Positions 14,101 through 23,355 of a stretch of DNA of 64,000 nt are shown piece by piece (within the stretch, counting starts at the first letter, position 1; every line of letters begins with the position of its first letter). This DNA is from Lamellibrachia columna. Lineage: Eukaryota; Annelida; Polychaeta; Sabellida; Siboglinidae. Both the position numbers and the translations under genes were made by a program. Under the pieces are notes generated by a model. That model saw nothing but the letters and a program-made list of their open reading frames with translations. It was not told the origin of the DNA and did no database searches. The stretch covers positions 1,044,001 to 1,108,000 of the forward strand of contig OY759267.1 of assembly GCA_963662155.1 (NCBI GenBank), in the 5' to 3' direction.

Positions 14101-17100
14101 CTACTCACGTTTCCAGCAGACAAAGAGAGGACGAGAACTATCAGAATGGTCTACTCACGTTGCCAGCAGACAAAGAGAGGATGAGAACTTTCATAATGGT
14201 CTACTCACGTTGCCAGCAGACAAAGAGAGGACAACGAGAACTATCAGAATGGTCTACTCACTTTGCCAGCAGACAAAGAGAGGACAACGAGAACTATCAG
14301 AATGGTCTACTCACGTTGCCAGCAGACAAAGAGAGGACAACGAGAACTATCAGAATGGTCTACTCACGTTGCCAGCAGACAAAGAGAGGACAACGAGAAC
14401 TATCAGAATGGTCTACTCACGTTGCCAGCAGACAAAGAGAGGACAACGAGAACTATCAGAATGGTCTACTCACGTTGCCAGCAGACAAAGAGAGGACAAC
14501 GAGAACTATCAGAATGGTCTACTCACGTTTCCAGCAGACAAAGAGAGGACAACGAGAACTATCAGAATGGTCTACTCACGTTTCCAGCAGACAAAGAGAG
14601 GACAACGAGAACTATCAGAATGGTCTACTCACGTTTCCAGCAGACAAAGAGAGGACGAGAACTATCAGAATGGTCTACTCACGTTGCCAGCAGACAAAGA
14701 GAGGATGAGAACTTTCATAATGGTCTACTCACGTTGCCAGCAGACAAAGAGAGGACAACGAGAACTATCAGAATGGTCTACTCACTTTGCCAGCAGACAA
14801 AGAGAGGACAACGAGAACTATCAGAATGGTCTACTCACGTTGCCAGCAGACAAACAGCAGAGCAACATTGACAGTAGACGGCTGCTTGTATGAGATCTTG
14901 TCCCTAGAATGTAACAAACATAAAGGTTTAACACAATTGTATGCAACAAATTCACAAGACGATTGCTCTACTGTACCACAAGGTTTAAGAGAAGAACACA
15001 AAATATGCTTGCCACAAATACTAAGTTTGCTGCTGACATTTTTTTGACTCTTCCATCATCAATAACATTCTCTTTTCTGTGTGACGTGTGTAACAAAATA
15101 TGACTCTACAAATGAAACACTAACGATAATCTAGGGTGTCCACAAATGAAACACTACTCATAATCTAGGGTGTCCACAAATGAGACACTATTCATAATCT
15201 AGGGTGTCCACAAATGAGACACTACTCATAATTTTGGGTGTCCACAAATGAGACACTACTCATAATCTATGGTGTCCATAACTGGTACGAATGTAAATAA
15301 CTCATTACCAATTTCACCAAACAATTATATATTCTCATTAACTAAATGCAGATGTAACTGCATATTAATTCTTAATAACTTACAGAAATGAAAGCATTTT
15401 AAACAAATTGTTTTATGACAAGTTTAGTATAACACTAACACATCATTGGGATTAAAATTGTAGATATATATATATATATATTATAATTAACATAAATAAA
15501 CATTGCTGAAGTTGCACTTGCCTCCAGTGTTTGATGACTGAGTTTGAGTTGGCCTGGCTGACCACCTCATCCACTGGCGTATCTACAGTCACCGTCTGCA
15601 GAAGTGTCTCAACTCTCTCCAGATACTTTTTCTTGGTCTGTCACAAAGAGAGGCAGTTCTTCAGGCAATACTAAGCGACCAAGGTGTTGCCAGGCTACAC
15701 CAAATGATCAAGACATTCTCTTCTTTATCAAAAGAAGCCAGGTTAAAATAGGAAGTATCATCCATCAGGATCGATGGACTTATGAATCAGAGGTAGTACA
15801 ATATCATTCAAGACGGCCGTCCAAAGCAAAAAACCCAGATGGCAAGTGAAAATTGGCTTATCAAGACTCAAGAGTGCAATGTTTATTCTTCTATGTTAAA
15901 CCGGTCCTTACGATATATGTCAACTTTGTTTTTAAGCAATGGTAGCATTTATACAATTAGTAGATAACTTGTTCTATTCATTTATAGTCCTCTGTGAGAA
16001 TTAATATTTTCCGATATCCAATCTACACTGTTCCTTCACTAATTTTACTTTTGTGTCCTCTAGATCTTCTACACTGCATGTGTATGAAAAACTATTTCTA
16101 TCAATATGTTTTAAATGTGAAATTTCTATGATTTGGGGCGATTAAGTGAGATCTCAACTCCATATGTGTACAACGAAAGACATCCTCATTCGCTGGGTGT
16201 CACCCGGCAGTGTAGACTGTGATAACTCTGCCTACCATCTCAGCAGCGACCAGATCGTTGCATTCTTCCACAAGGCAGATCTTCTCAAAGAGTTGTTCGT
16301 CAACAGAATCACTGTTCTTTACATTGATGCTGTGACAGGAGAGCGCAGAGAATGAATACATCAAAACCAAACAATTTACTGTGGAATAACATGTTTTATT
16401 TATTATGATGACATTACATTAAGTTGTATTTAAGTTGTCTTTAATGTGCAGTGTCTCAAGGTGACTCATGAGGCTGACACACCAGCTGTGATTGTCATTT
16501 CCCCAGTAATATATTCACTCTGTTCATAGGACAACAAACCTATCACAATCCTACTGACCCCTCTAGTCAATCATGTGCCATGTCTTAACCCTACGATTGA
16601 CCAATGATAACTTTCCATGGTGTACACAAATCAGAGTTATTCATAAGGGTGCTTTAAAAAAATCAACATCGCTAATAATTAGCGCACAAATGTGATTGAG
16701 GCATTGTTTTGTTGCTAAAAAGACTCTTTACTATAATAAAATGATGAAAACTACAGCACATAACCTTATCATGGGGATATTACTTTTTGAGTTTCATAAA
16801 AAAAGAAAGCAATTTTTTATTTTCACCCTGCTACCAGATAATTACCGAGTGGCTGTACGTCCCTATGTCCAATTGGAAAAATGTAGCCATACAGATTAGC
16901 TACACAATAAATAAAAAATTAATCAAATATGCGGAGAACTTTTATTTTCATGATTTTTTTACAACACAGGACTATGATGATTCAGACAGGCCCATTGGTC
17001 CCGCGTCGTTTAACGTGGCAGTGCGGGCTGTCGAAGCCGGCAGAAATCGCGATGGCAACTTGGCGATATTTACTTCAAAAAAGCCCATAGCATCATTCTA

Positions 17101-18339
17101 ACTGTCTTAACTAGCATAATAACGTGATTCAATAATGTTGTCATTCAATTTGCTGAAATAGTGATGCAGAAACTTGAAATAATCCAGCGTAAAGTGAACT
17201 GACACAGAATGAAGTAAGATAACAAAACAGCGGATTAGTAAACAAAAAGCTCAGACAGCCCAGACAACACGTGTTTGTAACGACAGCACTCATTCGCTGC
17301 ATATAGCCCGCTCGCTCATTCACATGTGTTCAAATAGGCCAATCATAGAGCTTTCCAAAGGTATAACGTGTTACATATTTAGATACTATGAATGGAAACG
17401 TTAATTTATTTTGCGATGCGTAGTAAAAGCAGCCAAATATGGGCACCAATTATGTGATGCATTTTGTAAGCTAGATCGTCATTAGCTATCATGGCTATGC
17501 TCATGAATAAATATGAATCAGAAGGAAGAGCGATTCAGTTTTCCAATGATATCATTTGTTCCCATGTGAGGTACTGGTGACGGAAATGAAAAAAATTGTT
17601 CCTAGTGATATAAAAATCGGCCGGAACACTTTTTCGGCCCAGAGGTCACTCCCAGGGTTAAGACCTTGGCACTTGGGTCATTCAATGAAATGTTCACATC
17701 CAAACTTTGTGACAGAAACGTTTTGAGCAAAAAATGCTGCCTTGATAGAGATTCACTTCTTGGAGGGTAAGAGCCCCACCTGGTGGGCATAGAGACTCAC
17801 CTCTCGGAGGGTAAGAGCCCCACTTGGTGGGCATAGCGGATCCAGTTGTCTGGTTGACATATCTGACTATAGAGGAAGGGGGTGAGGTTGAGGATCTTGA
17901 TAAGCTTTTGGTGCTTCGCGCGTCGACTCGGCGTCAATTGTCTCCACCACTCAAACTCTACAGCAGCAGAACAAGTTGGTCCTTTATTGACAACTTTAAA
18001 ATCAGGTACCTCACTGATTAACTTAATTAATTTCAATTCCCACACTTCAAGTGTTACACTCCAAATATAAAGTACATTTCATTCAGTTACAATTACTTTT
18101 ATCCAGTAACTAACCTTAAACAATTATGTACCACTCTTTTCAATAAATATTGGCACTGAGATATTAGAAAAAACGTTGACACATTCAAGTATGTTTACCA
18201 CACTCTGTATATGTTGCCACAATTTATTTTTCAATAAAAAAAACCACTTAAAATCTGCATAATTATTACCACCTGTGACTTTTTATTTTTAAATACTCTT
18301 CAAATATATTAATTTTCACTAACCTGGTTTTCCAGCCAT
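1581..18339 (-). CDS. TTC3: TTC3-like TPR protein gene, N-terminal 424 codons (12 exons, 3' end outside window)
   Basis: TTC3 is a TPR-containing E3 ubiquitin ligase with a C-terminal RING, which would lie left of this window. The coding join read here, 5' to 3' on minus, is 18339-18324, 17957-17801, 16329-16236, 15637-15522, 14903-14839, 12392-12310, 11366-11272, 8915-8798, 8582-8444, 7849-7735, 3268-3178, 1763-1581. Every junction has AG acceptors and GT donors (one GC) and all phases match with no stop codon. Residues ~184-290 are TPR-like ([49 protein letters not shown]), which is the arrangement in vertebrate TTC3, including the DWPKG/TWPKG signature. Residues ~334-363 are an Asp/Ser-rich linker. 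Residues ~385-424 ([20 protein letters not shown]) match the helical segment following the linker in TTC3. The start ATG has a strong context (AAC ATG G). Family call from memory of TTC3; exon model is inference. Confidence 0.85.
1888..2409. mobile_element. pogo/Tigger-type MITE, copy 1
   Basis: A 522-bp element flanked by TA on both sides (1886-1887, 2410-2411). Terminal inverted repeats begin CAGTCGAGCCTCGTTATAA on the left and CAGTTGCGCCTCGTTATTA on the reverse complement of the right. TA target and CAGT...CTCGTTAT termini fit the Tc1/mariner-pogo group (established family features). No transposase is visible. An inverted, longer relative begins at 3348. Confidence 0.82.
2412..3177. repeat. 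Intron sequence with an AT/GT microsatellite (2689-2826)
   Basis: Intronic. The only structure is a (TA)n/(CATA)n tract at about 2689-2826 made of two ~64-bp near-identical blocks, implying duplication of a compound microsatellite. Open frames across it (Tyr/Ile repeats) are products of the tract. The rest shows nothing recognisable. Confidence 0.85.
3178..3268 (-). CDS. TTC3-like exon 11, acidic linker
   Basis: 91 nt, phase 2 in and phase 0 out. Acceptor CCGTAG, donor TTG|GTAAGA. It encodes about 30 residues dominated by Asp and Ser/Thr ([18 protein letters not shown]), probably disordered. It accepts either exon 10 (AG|T giving Ser) or, by the alternative donor of exon 9, a direct join (CA|T giving His). 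Confidence 0.75.
5114..5997 (-). mobile_element. piggyBac-like non-autonomous element in TTAA
   Basis: 884 bp flanked by TTAA at 5110-5113 and 5998-6001. Inverted termini are CCATTTCAGCAC (left) and CCATTTCAGTAC (right, reverse complement). Removing it rejoins the RTE reading frame (WKQG before, KIQKKGDL after). On the minus strand near 5890-5780 there is a short acidic stretch ([28 protein letters not shown]) of the kind found at the N-terminus of piggyBac transposases, so this is probably a deletion derivative of an autonomous element. TTAA target and termini are seen; family assignment is established knowledge. Confidence 0.85.
6499..6672 (+). repeat. 21-bp minisatellite inside RT coding sequence
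   Basis: About nine copies of ATGTCATCATGCTACACACAC with small length variants. It lies immediately after the FADD catalytic motif of the RTE reverse transcriptase; normal RT sequence ([17 protein letters not shown]) resumes right after it. Confidence 0.92.
7735..7849 (-). CDS. TTC3-like exon 10 (possibly skipped)
   Basis: 115 nt, phase 1 in, phase 2 out. Acceptor GATGCAG, donor CCAGACAG|GTCAGG. It encodes a basic then polar stretch ([31 protein letters not shown]). It joins in frame to exon 9 only if exon 9 uses its inner donor (AGAC|GTCAGT). With the donor 4 nt downstream, exon 9 joins exon 11 directly, so this exon is a cassette candidate. The polypyrimidine tract is weak. Confidence 0.65.
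7990..8187. repeat. (TA)n microsatellites in intron
   Basis: Three TA runs at about 7997-8010, 8087-8106 and 8132-8187, the last about 27 dinucleotides, separated by AT-rich sequence with repeated TTAACTAATTTA-like words. Confidence 0.9.
8444..8582 (-). CDS. TTC3-like exon 9, TPR motif
   Basis: 139 nt, phase 0 in. Acceptor CCTGTAG. It encodes [19 protein letters not shown], then [16 protein letters not shown], a clear TPR (Y, L-G, A and the NP helix-breaking end). Two overlapping donors exist: AGAC|GTCAGT (end 8444, phase 1, joins exon 10) and GTCA|GTGAAA (end 8440, phase 2, joins exon 11). Confidence 0.88.
8798..8915 (-). CDS. TTC3-like exon 8, TPR motif
   Basis: 118 nt, phase 2 in, phase 0 out. 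Acceptor TTCTTGCAG, donor CCAAAG|GTGAGC. It encodes [20 protein letters not shown] and then [18 protein letters not shown]. This is a textbook TPR and the best family signature: vertebrate TTC3 has the same Tyr-Gly-Asn-Arg-Ala core and Trp-Pro-Lys-Gly ending. Confidence 0.9.
9011..9711. mobile_element. hAT-type MITE with 8-bp target duplication
   Basis: 701 bp flanked by GTATTTAT (9003-9010) and GTATTCAT (9712-9719), 7 of 8 matching. Termini are (A)AGGGTTG on the left and CAGGGTTGTTTGATTTAAAT on the reverse complement of the right. The interior is AT-rich with no transposase. 8-bp duplication and CAGGG termini are typical of hAT. Confidence 0.7.
9971..10751. mobile_element. hAT-like MITE with GTAATAG subterminal repeats
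   Basis: 781 bp with inverted termini CAGGCATGG. Flanks AATGGATC (9963-9970) and ATTGCATC (10752-10759) agree at 6 of 8 bases, an imperfect 8-bp duplication. Both ends are filled with GTAATAG/CTATTAC words. No coding capacity. Confidence 0.65.
10869..11295 (-). repeat. 35-bp minisatellite spanning the exon 7 5' splice site
   Basis: Twelve copies. Read on minus, each unit is the last ~21 nt of exon 7 (ACACCAACGGCTTGTATCGC plus AG) followed by GTGAGTCTCTG. Every copy keeps GTGAGT or GTGAGC, so there are twelve potential donors in a row. Copies 1-2 resemble copies 7-8 (shared GATAG and AGGCTC variants), pointing to block duplication. 35 is not a multiple of three, so use of any but the first donor shifts frame. 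Confidence 0.95.
11272..11366 (-). CDS. TTC3-like exon 7, first TPR helix
   Basis: 95 nt, phase 0 in, phase 2 out. Acceptor GATTGACAG, donor CGCAG|GTGAGT. It encodes [19 protein letters not shown] and [12 protein letters not shown], the start of the TPR domain; MKGN-EF matches TTC3. The 3' end of the exon and its donor are the seed of the 35-bp array. Confidence 0.9.
11639..11948. repeat. 47-58-bp minisatellite in intron 6
   Basis: About six units of GTTGGCAAAACCTATCCTAT... ending GTTCATCAA. The first three are 47 bp; later ones carry an 11-bp addition (TATTGGTGAAA) and read GGTGGATATA in place of GACGGATATA. Confidence 0.9.
12096..12290. repeat. ~66-bp minisatellite, three copies
   Basis: Three diverged copies of a unit starting AGTAAGTTAACTTCACTGAT and ending near TATAGCTAAACA, just left of exon 6. 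No coding potential. Confidence 0.88.
12310..12392 (-). CDS. TTC3-like exon 6
   Basis: 83 nt, phase 1 in, phase 0 out. Acceptor TCTCTTGCAG, donor GATGAT|GTAAGT. It encodes [18 protein letters not shown] then NDLCDLSDD, a polar helical segment just before the TPR region. Confidence 0.85.
12693..14854 (-). repeat. 53-bp minisatellite spanning the exon 5 5' splice site
   Basis: About 41 copies of 53 bp (some 50 bp after loss of CAA). On minus each unit ends with 16 nt identical to the exon 5 end (TTTGTCTGCTGGCAAC) followed by GTGAGTAGAC. Variants (TTTCC, CTTTG, TTTCATAATG) recur in the same order at intervals of about 417-535 bp, a higher-order repeat. The long plus-strand open frames are artefacts of the unit. 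Confidence 0.95.
14839..14903 (-). CDS. TTC3-like exon 5
   Basis: 65 nt, phase 2 in, phase 1 out. Acceptor TTACATTCTAG after a T-rich tract, donor CAAC|GTGAGT. It encodes about 21 residues ([20 protein letters not shown]). A second possible acceptor (CAAGCAG) would drop 22 nt and break phase with exon 4. Confidence 0.75.
15109..15280. repeat. 34-bp minisatellite, about five copies
   Basis: Units of CCACAAATGAGACACTACTC followed by ATAATCTAGGGTGT, in the intron between exons 4 and 5. A (TA)10 tract follows at 15462-15481. Confidence 0.92.
15522..15637 (-). CDS. TTC3-like exon 4, GC donor
   Basis: 116 nt, phase 0 in, phase 2 out. Acceptor TTTGTGACAG; only one of three frames is open. The donor is GGAG|GCAAGT, the consensus for a GC-AG intron. 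It is the choice that keeps phase with exon 5 when that exon uses its strong TTCTAG acceptor. It encodes [19 protein letters not shown] and [10 protein letters not shown]. Confidence 0.8.
15833..16110 (-). mobile_element. Decayed CR1 3' fragment
   Basis: Matches the CR1 3' region on minus: CCAGATGGCAAGTG, GGCTTATC, then degenerate C-terminal RT sequence (TTCTATTCATTTATAGTCCT, CCAATCTACACTG). Many substitutions; older than copies C and D. It lies in the intron between exons 3 and 4. Confidence 0.8.
16236..16329 (-). CDS. TTC3-like exon 3
   Basis: 94 nt, phase 2 in, phase 0 out. Acceptor TCTCCTGTCACAG, donor GAGATG|GTAGGC. It encodes [17 protein letters not shown] then [14 protein letters not shown]. 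Confidence 0.8.
16337..17756. other. Intron 2, no recognised feature
   Basis: AT-rich intron sequence. I see no exon with matching phase, no terminal repeat and no tandem array. A small AT-rich/GC-rich shift near 17000-17060 has no coding support. Confidence 0.6.
17757..17844 (-). repeat. Two-copy tandem duplication of the exon 2 end and donor
   Basis: On minus, the exon 2 end (CTATGCCCACCAAGTGGGGC ... CCGAGAG|GTGAGTCT) is followed at once by a second 44-bp copy (CTATGCCCACCAGGTGGGGC ... CCAAGAA|GTGAATCT). The second copy lies in the intron and has a weakened donor. It is the two-unit stage of the arrays at exons 5 and 7. Confidence 0.9.
17801..17957 (-). CDS. TTC3-like exon 2
   Basis: 157 nt, phase 1 in, phase 2 out. 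Acceptor TGCTGCTGTAG, donor GAGAG|GTGAGT. It encodes [36 protein letters not shown] and [14 protein letters not shown] competing internal acceptor (CCTTCCTCTATAG) could shorten it. Confidence 0.8.
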
Positions 18340-18411
18340 GTTGACTGATCACTGTCTACTCCTGCACACTGACTGTAGCACTTGTCAGTACAAAATGACC
18401 AACACAAACAT
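18324..18411 (-). CDS. TTC3-like exon 1 with start codon
   Basis: Coding part 18339-18324 (ATG GCT GGA AAA CCA G), donor CCAG|GTTAGT, phase 1 out. ATG context AACATGG. The 72 nt upstream to 18411 read as 5' UTR behind a good acceptor (TACTTTTTCAG at 18412-18422), so a non-coding upstream exon may exist. No TATA box or CpG-rich promoter is obvious to the right. Confidence 0.75.
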
Positions 18412-19073
18412 CTGAAAAAGTATGCAATTTAACATCACGTAAATATCATATGGTCCGGTGGCCCGAGCCTACCAAAATGCCATCAGACCACCAAACCACT
18501 CATGTGCGGTGGTCCGGAGGGCCACTGGAAATTTTGAGCCATTTTTTTAGACCATGTTCACAAGTGAGCCAGTGCCAAAAGCACCCAAAGGCTGATAAAA
18601 CACAGGAGATCCTCTATATGACAAGACACCAACCAACGCACTTGCACCACTGACTTGCCACGATCAGTCATGATGTAACATGACATAGAAAACACACCAG
18701 TTCACTAATAAAAACTGAATGTTGAAATATCGCTTCATCTCACGTCAGGGCTCTGATCTTGTGTTAGACATATGGGGGCAGCTTGTCTTGTTACTGGAAG
18801 CGAGGCTCTGTGTGGAGAGTGCGGTTATTGTGGATGTAATTTAAACATGGCACATTTCACTGCATTGGTTGAACATGTATTCGTAATAATCACCGAAGGA
18901 AAGATATCGACTTACAAAAGCCCCGACATGTTTACACATTTGAAGCATGTATACGCCAAAATCAAGTCACTCGAGTTAAAACTAGTTTTGTGCTGCCATC
19001 TAGTGTGGTGGAGGTGTTTTGCTGCAAAACGCGATATATTTATATATATATATATATATATAGTGTAAACAGA
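18412..19073. other. Non-coding stretch upstream of the TTC3-like gene
   Basis: Holds a short imperfect palindrome of GGTCCGG/GGCCACTGG words (18450-18545), an unrecognised 98-codon open frame (18772-19068, no domain seen) and a TA microsatellite (19037-19061) abutting the LINE fragment. Confidence 0.55.
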
Positions 19074-22000
19074 TTTATGTCTGAGTTTGGTACACTTCCA
19101 ACTGTCGTCAAAAACAAATTGTTTCATCAGTATTGTTGTGCACTGTACGGATCTCAACTATGGCCGCTGTGGCATGACAGTGTTAACAAGATCTCAACTA
19201 TGGCCACTGTGGCATGACAGTGTTAACAAGATCTCAACTATGGCCACTGTGGCATGACAGTGTTAACAAGATCTCAACCATGGCCTCTGTGGCATGACAG
19301 TGTTAACAAGATCTCAACCATGGCCACTGTGGCATGACAGTGTTAACAAGATCTCAACTATGGCCACTGTGGCATGACAGTGTTAACAAGATCTCAACCA
19401 TGGCCTCTGTGGCATGACAGTGTTAACAAGATCTCAACTATGGCCACTGTGGCATGACAGTGTTAACAAGATCTCAACCATGGCCTCTGTGGCATGACAG
19501 TGTTAACAAGATCTCAACTATGGCCTCTGTGGCATGACAGTGTTAACAAGATCTCAACCATGGCCTCTGTGGCATGACAGTGTTAACAAGATCTCAACTA
19601 TGGCCACTGTGGCATGACAGTGTTAACAAGATCTCAACCATGGCCTCTGTGGCATGACCGTGTTAACAAGATCTCAACCATGGCCTCTGTGGCATGACCG
19701 TGTTAACAAGATCTCAACTATGGCCTCTGTGGCATGACAGTGTTAACAAGATCTCAACCATGGCCTCTGTGGCATGACAGTGTTAACAAGATCTCAACCA
19801 TGGCCACTGTGGCATGACAGTGTTAACAAGATCTCAACTATGACCACTGTGGCATGACAGTGTTAACAAGATCTCAACCATGGCCTCTGTGGCATGACAG
19901 TGTTAACAAGATCTCAACTATGGCCACTGTGGCATGACAGTGTTAACAAGATCTCAACTATGGCCACTGTGACATGACAGTGTTAACAAGATCTCAACTA
20001 TGGCCACTGTGACATGACAGTGTTAACAAGATCTCAACTATGGCCACTGTGGCATGACAGTGTTAACAAGATCTCAACTATGGCCACTGTGGCATGACAG
20101 TGTTAACAAGATCTCAACTATGGCCACTGTGGCATGACAGTGTTAACAAGATCTCAACTATGGCCACTGTGGCATGACAGTGTTAACAAGATCTCAACTA
20201 TGGCCACTGTGGCATGACAGTGTTAACAAGATCTCAACTATGGCCACTGTGGCATGACAGTGTTAACAAGATCTCAACTATGGCCACTGTGGCATGACAG
20301 TGTTAACAAGATCTCAACTATGGCCACTGTGGCATGACAGTGTTAACAAGATCTCAACTATGGCCACTGTGGCATGACAGTGTTAACAATATCTCAACTA
20401 TGGCCACTGTGGCATGACAGTGTTAACAAGATCTCAACTATGGCCACTGTGGCATGACAGTGTTAACAAGATCTCAACTATGGCCACTGTGGCATGACAG
20501 TGTTAACAAGATCTCAACTATGGCCACTGTGGCATGACAGTGTTAACAAGATCTCAACTATGGCCACTGTGGCATGACAGTGTTAACAAGATCTCAACTA
20601 TGGCCACTGTGGCATGACAGTGTTAACAAGATCTCAACTATGGCCACTGTGGCATGACAGTGTTAACAAGATCTCAACTATGGCCACTGTGGCATGACAG
20701 TGTTAACAAGATCTCAACCATGGCCTCTGTGGCATGACAGTGTTAACAAGATCTCAACCATGGCCTCTGTGGCATGACCGTGTTAACAAGATCTCAACTA
20801 TGGCCACTGTGGCATGACAGTGTTAACAAGATCTCAACTATGGCCACTGTGGCATGACAGTGTTAACAAGATCTCAACTATGGCCACTGTGGCATGACAG
20901 TGTTAACAAGATCTCAACTATGGCCACTGTGGCATGACAGTGTTAACAAGATCTCAACTATGGCCACTGTGGCATGACAGTGTTAACAAGATCTCAACTA
21001 TGGCCACTGTGGCATGACAGTGTTAACAAGATCTCAACTATGGCCACTGTGGCATGACAGTGTTAACAAGATCTCAACCATGGCCTCTGTGGCATGACAG
21101 TGTTAACAAGATCTCAACCATGGCCACTGTGGCATGACAGTGTTAACAAGATCTCAACCATGGCCACTGTGGCATGACAGTGTTAACAAGATCTCAACTA
21201 TGGCCACTGTGGCATGACAGTGTTAACAAGATCTCAACCATGGCCTCTGTGGCATGACAGTGTTAACAAGATCTCAACCATGGCCACTGTGGCAAGACAA
21301 TGTTAACAAGATCTCAACTATGGCCACTGTGGCATGACAGTGTTAACAAGATCTCAACCATGGCCACTGTGGCATGACAGTGTTAACAAGATCTCAACTA
21401 TGGCCACTGTGGCATGACAGTGTTAACAAGATCTCAACTATGGCCACTGTGGCATGACAGTGTTAACAAGATCTCAACCATGGCCTCTGTGGCATGACAG
21501 TGTTAACAAGATCTCAACCATGGCCACTGTGGCATGACAGTGTTAACAAGATGTGCATACAGTGGCGTAATGCATTGTGCAAGGTATGGAAGCTACCATA
21601 TGGTTTGCAGAGATTTAATACCATTAATTGCTGAATGTATACCTTGAGATGTTGCTTTGGTCTACATGTTTATCAAGTTTTATAGAACAGTAGCTTTGTC
21701 AGACAACATGGTTGTTAATTATATAGCAAATACAATATTTGCTTATAGGTCCATTATGGGCAAGAATGTAAGACACATTATGTCCAAATATAACATGAAC
21801 CACCATGAACTGTTGTATATGCCACTGAGTGTTATTAAGTATAAATGTAAAGAAATGTGAAATATCAATGTCTATGCTACATACTATGACAATAAAAAAA
21901 TTATTTGTGAATTGGTGGAAATGAAAGATTGTAACAATGATGCTGTCTTAAATAAGGAAGAATGTAATGCTGTGATTTCATATCTCAGCACAACATAATT
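19074..22000 (+). mobile_element. LINE reverse-transcriptase C-terminal fragment split by a 2.4-kb array
   Basis: Left part (19074-19190) encodes NRFMSEFGTLPTVVKNKLF, HQYCCALYGSQLWPLWHD. Right part (21551-22000) resumes with IQWRNALCKVWKLPYGLQR and continues through a frameshift to YRTVALSDNMVVNYIANTI and a terminal stop near 21997. This matches the C-terminal region after the RT domain of CR1/L2-like animal LINEs (QWR--LRK-W-LPY motif). The two halves abut exactly if the 40-bp array is removed. Minor frameshifts show it is dead. Clade assignment is uncertain. Confidence 0.8.
19151..21550 (+). repeat. 40-bp minisatellite, exactly 60 copies
   Basis: Unit ATCTCAACTATGGCCACTGT + GGCATGACAGTGTTAACAAG. 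2400 bp divided by 40 gives 60 units with no indel. Variants are almost only CTA/CCA and CCACT/CCTCT, in mixed order. The unit is LINE coding sequence (SQLWPLWHDSVNK). Confidence 0.97.
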
Positions 22001-22186
22001 TATTTTCTAGCTACTATTTCTAACTTATAATTTATTTAATATATACAGCCTTTTTTCATAAGTATAAATTTATAACTTCTAAAATAATTGCACAAACAAC
22101 TGTTTTACACTCAGCCATTTAGCATGCACTAGCCAAGTCAGTCGAAGTCACTCCCTCTCATGGGTAGTGTCCTAGAATCAGTATCA

Positions 22187-23355
22187 AGGTAGTTGGGGTG
22201 GCTATTATATGCTTGTATTTAATTGATTAGTTTCAGTAGAAGTTTTAAAGATAAATAAAAAATTTCTTCACAGATTGTAGTTGAAATGCTATGTAATATA
22301 CGATTTAAAAAAAAATAGTTTTTCATTTATGTTATGTTACAAGGTTTTTAAAACATTTTTGTAAATGTCAAAGAATAGCCACTAAAAATAAAGTTTAATC
22401 ATTTTGTGAAAATCCCCAAAGAAATAAATGACACTCATATAAGCATGACAGTGTAACTGATAACTTTATGGCAGATTTTGGTTAACATAAACCAATTATG
22501 TCTGCTACACCACCGTGAATGAATTAAGCAAAAGTTGAATGACAGCCAAAAGTGGCAGTGTAATTTTGACACAAACCCTTCACCAATCATAATTTACTGC
22601 TGTATTACGTTGCATGCACGACGCGTGCACATGCAAAACTGCAATGCCGTGAGTTGTCGTTTTTGTCAAACAATATTTTAAACGTCATTTCCTGGTTATT
22701 AATGAAAACACAATCTCAACAAATGCTTGTTTTTGTGTTGAAATTTACACTTTTTCACTGGTATTTTATGTACTGTTGACAAAACATAATGGCTATTTTT
22801 AATATTGACATGTCCCCTTAATTTGCCACCACAATAGCCACTGAATCTGTACTTGTAACGTGTTGTCGTCTATGGTATTAGGTTATGCCAGTCATCTAAC
22901 AAACACGTGGCAGGGTGTGTGTACGGTCATTTTGATTGACCTGTTATCTCGCGGGGTCACCAGGTCACATACGTGTCGGCATTTCCGTTCATGTCAAAGG
23001 CACGATACACTACGTTAACGCTCATTGAACACTGATATTTGCTGGTTTAAGTACATGATTTAGTTAGATATAATACTGATTTATACTAGCATTACAGTAA
23101 CCAGACGATGTGGTCCGCTTTCACGACGAACAAATATAGCTGGTTCGAACATCGTAGTGCACGCGGTCGTTACTATGGAAACATTGTTGCATTTCTGAGA
23201 ACTTAAGGGGATTTCCAAAAGGACTGCATTTTTAAAGGATGGGTTGGCGAAATATGATGTTAGTGCCAGGTGATTTTTTGTGGTGTCGACGTTTAGTCCT
23301 AGCATGTTATGAAAAAGAAAAAATTAACTGACACAATAGCCACCCCAACCACCTT
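22187..23355. mobile_element. DNA element with ~21-bp terminal inverted repeats
   Basis: Left end AAGGTAGTTGGGGTGGCTAT, right end (reverse complement) AAGGTGGTTGGGGTGGCTAT. 1.17 kb, no transposase. Target duplication is not clear, so the superfamily is unknown. The minus-strand open frame at 23081-23305 has no recognisable domain. Confidence 0.7.

Noticed and set aside
12664..14893. Long plus-strand open frames (up to 686 codons) of a repeated peptide
   Set aside because: They are translations of the 53-bp array, open in several frames at once; the unit comes from an exon/intron junction on the other strand.
16146..16355. Plus-strand 69-codon frame
   Set aside because: It is the antisense shadow of TTC3-like exon 3, which has matching splice sites and phase on minus.
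18772..19068. 98-codon plus frame with Cys cluster
   Set aside because: Ends in a TA microsatellite and shows no known motif or splice site; kept only as an unassigned frame.
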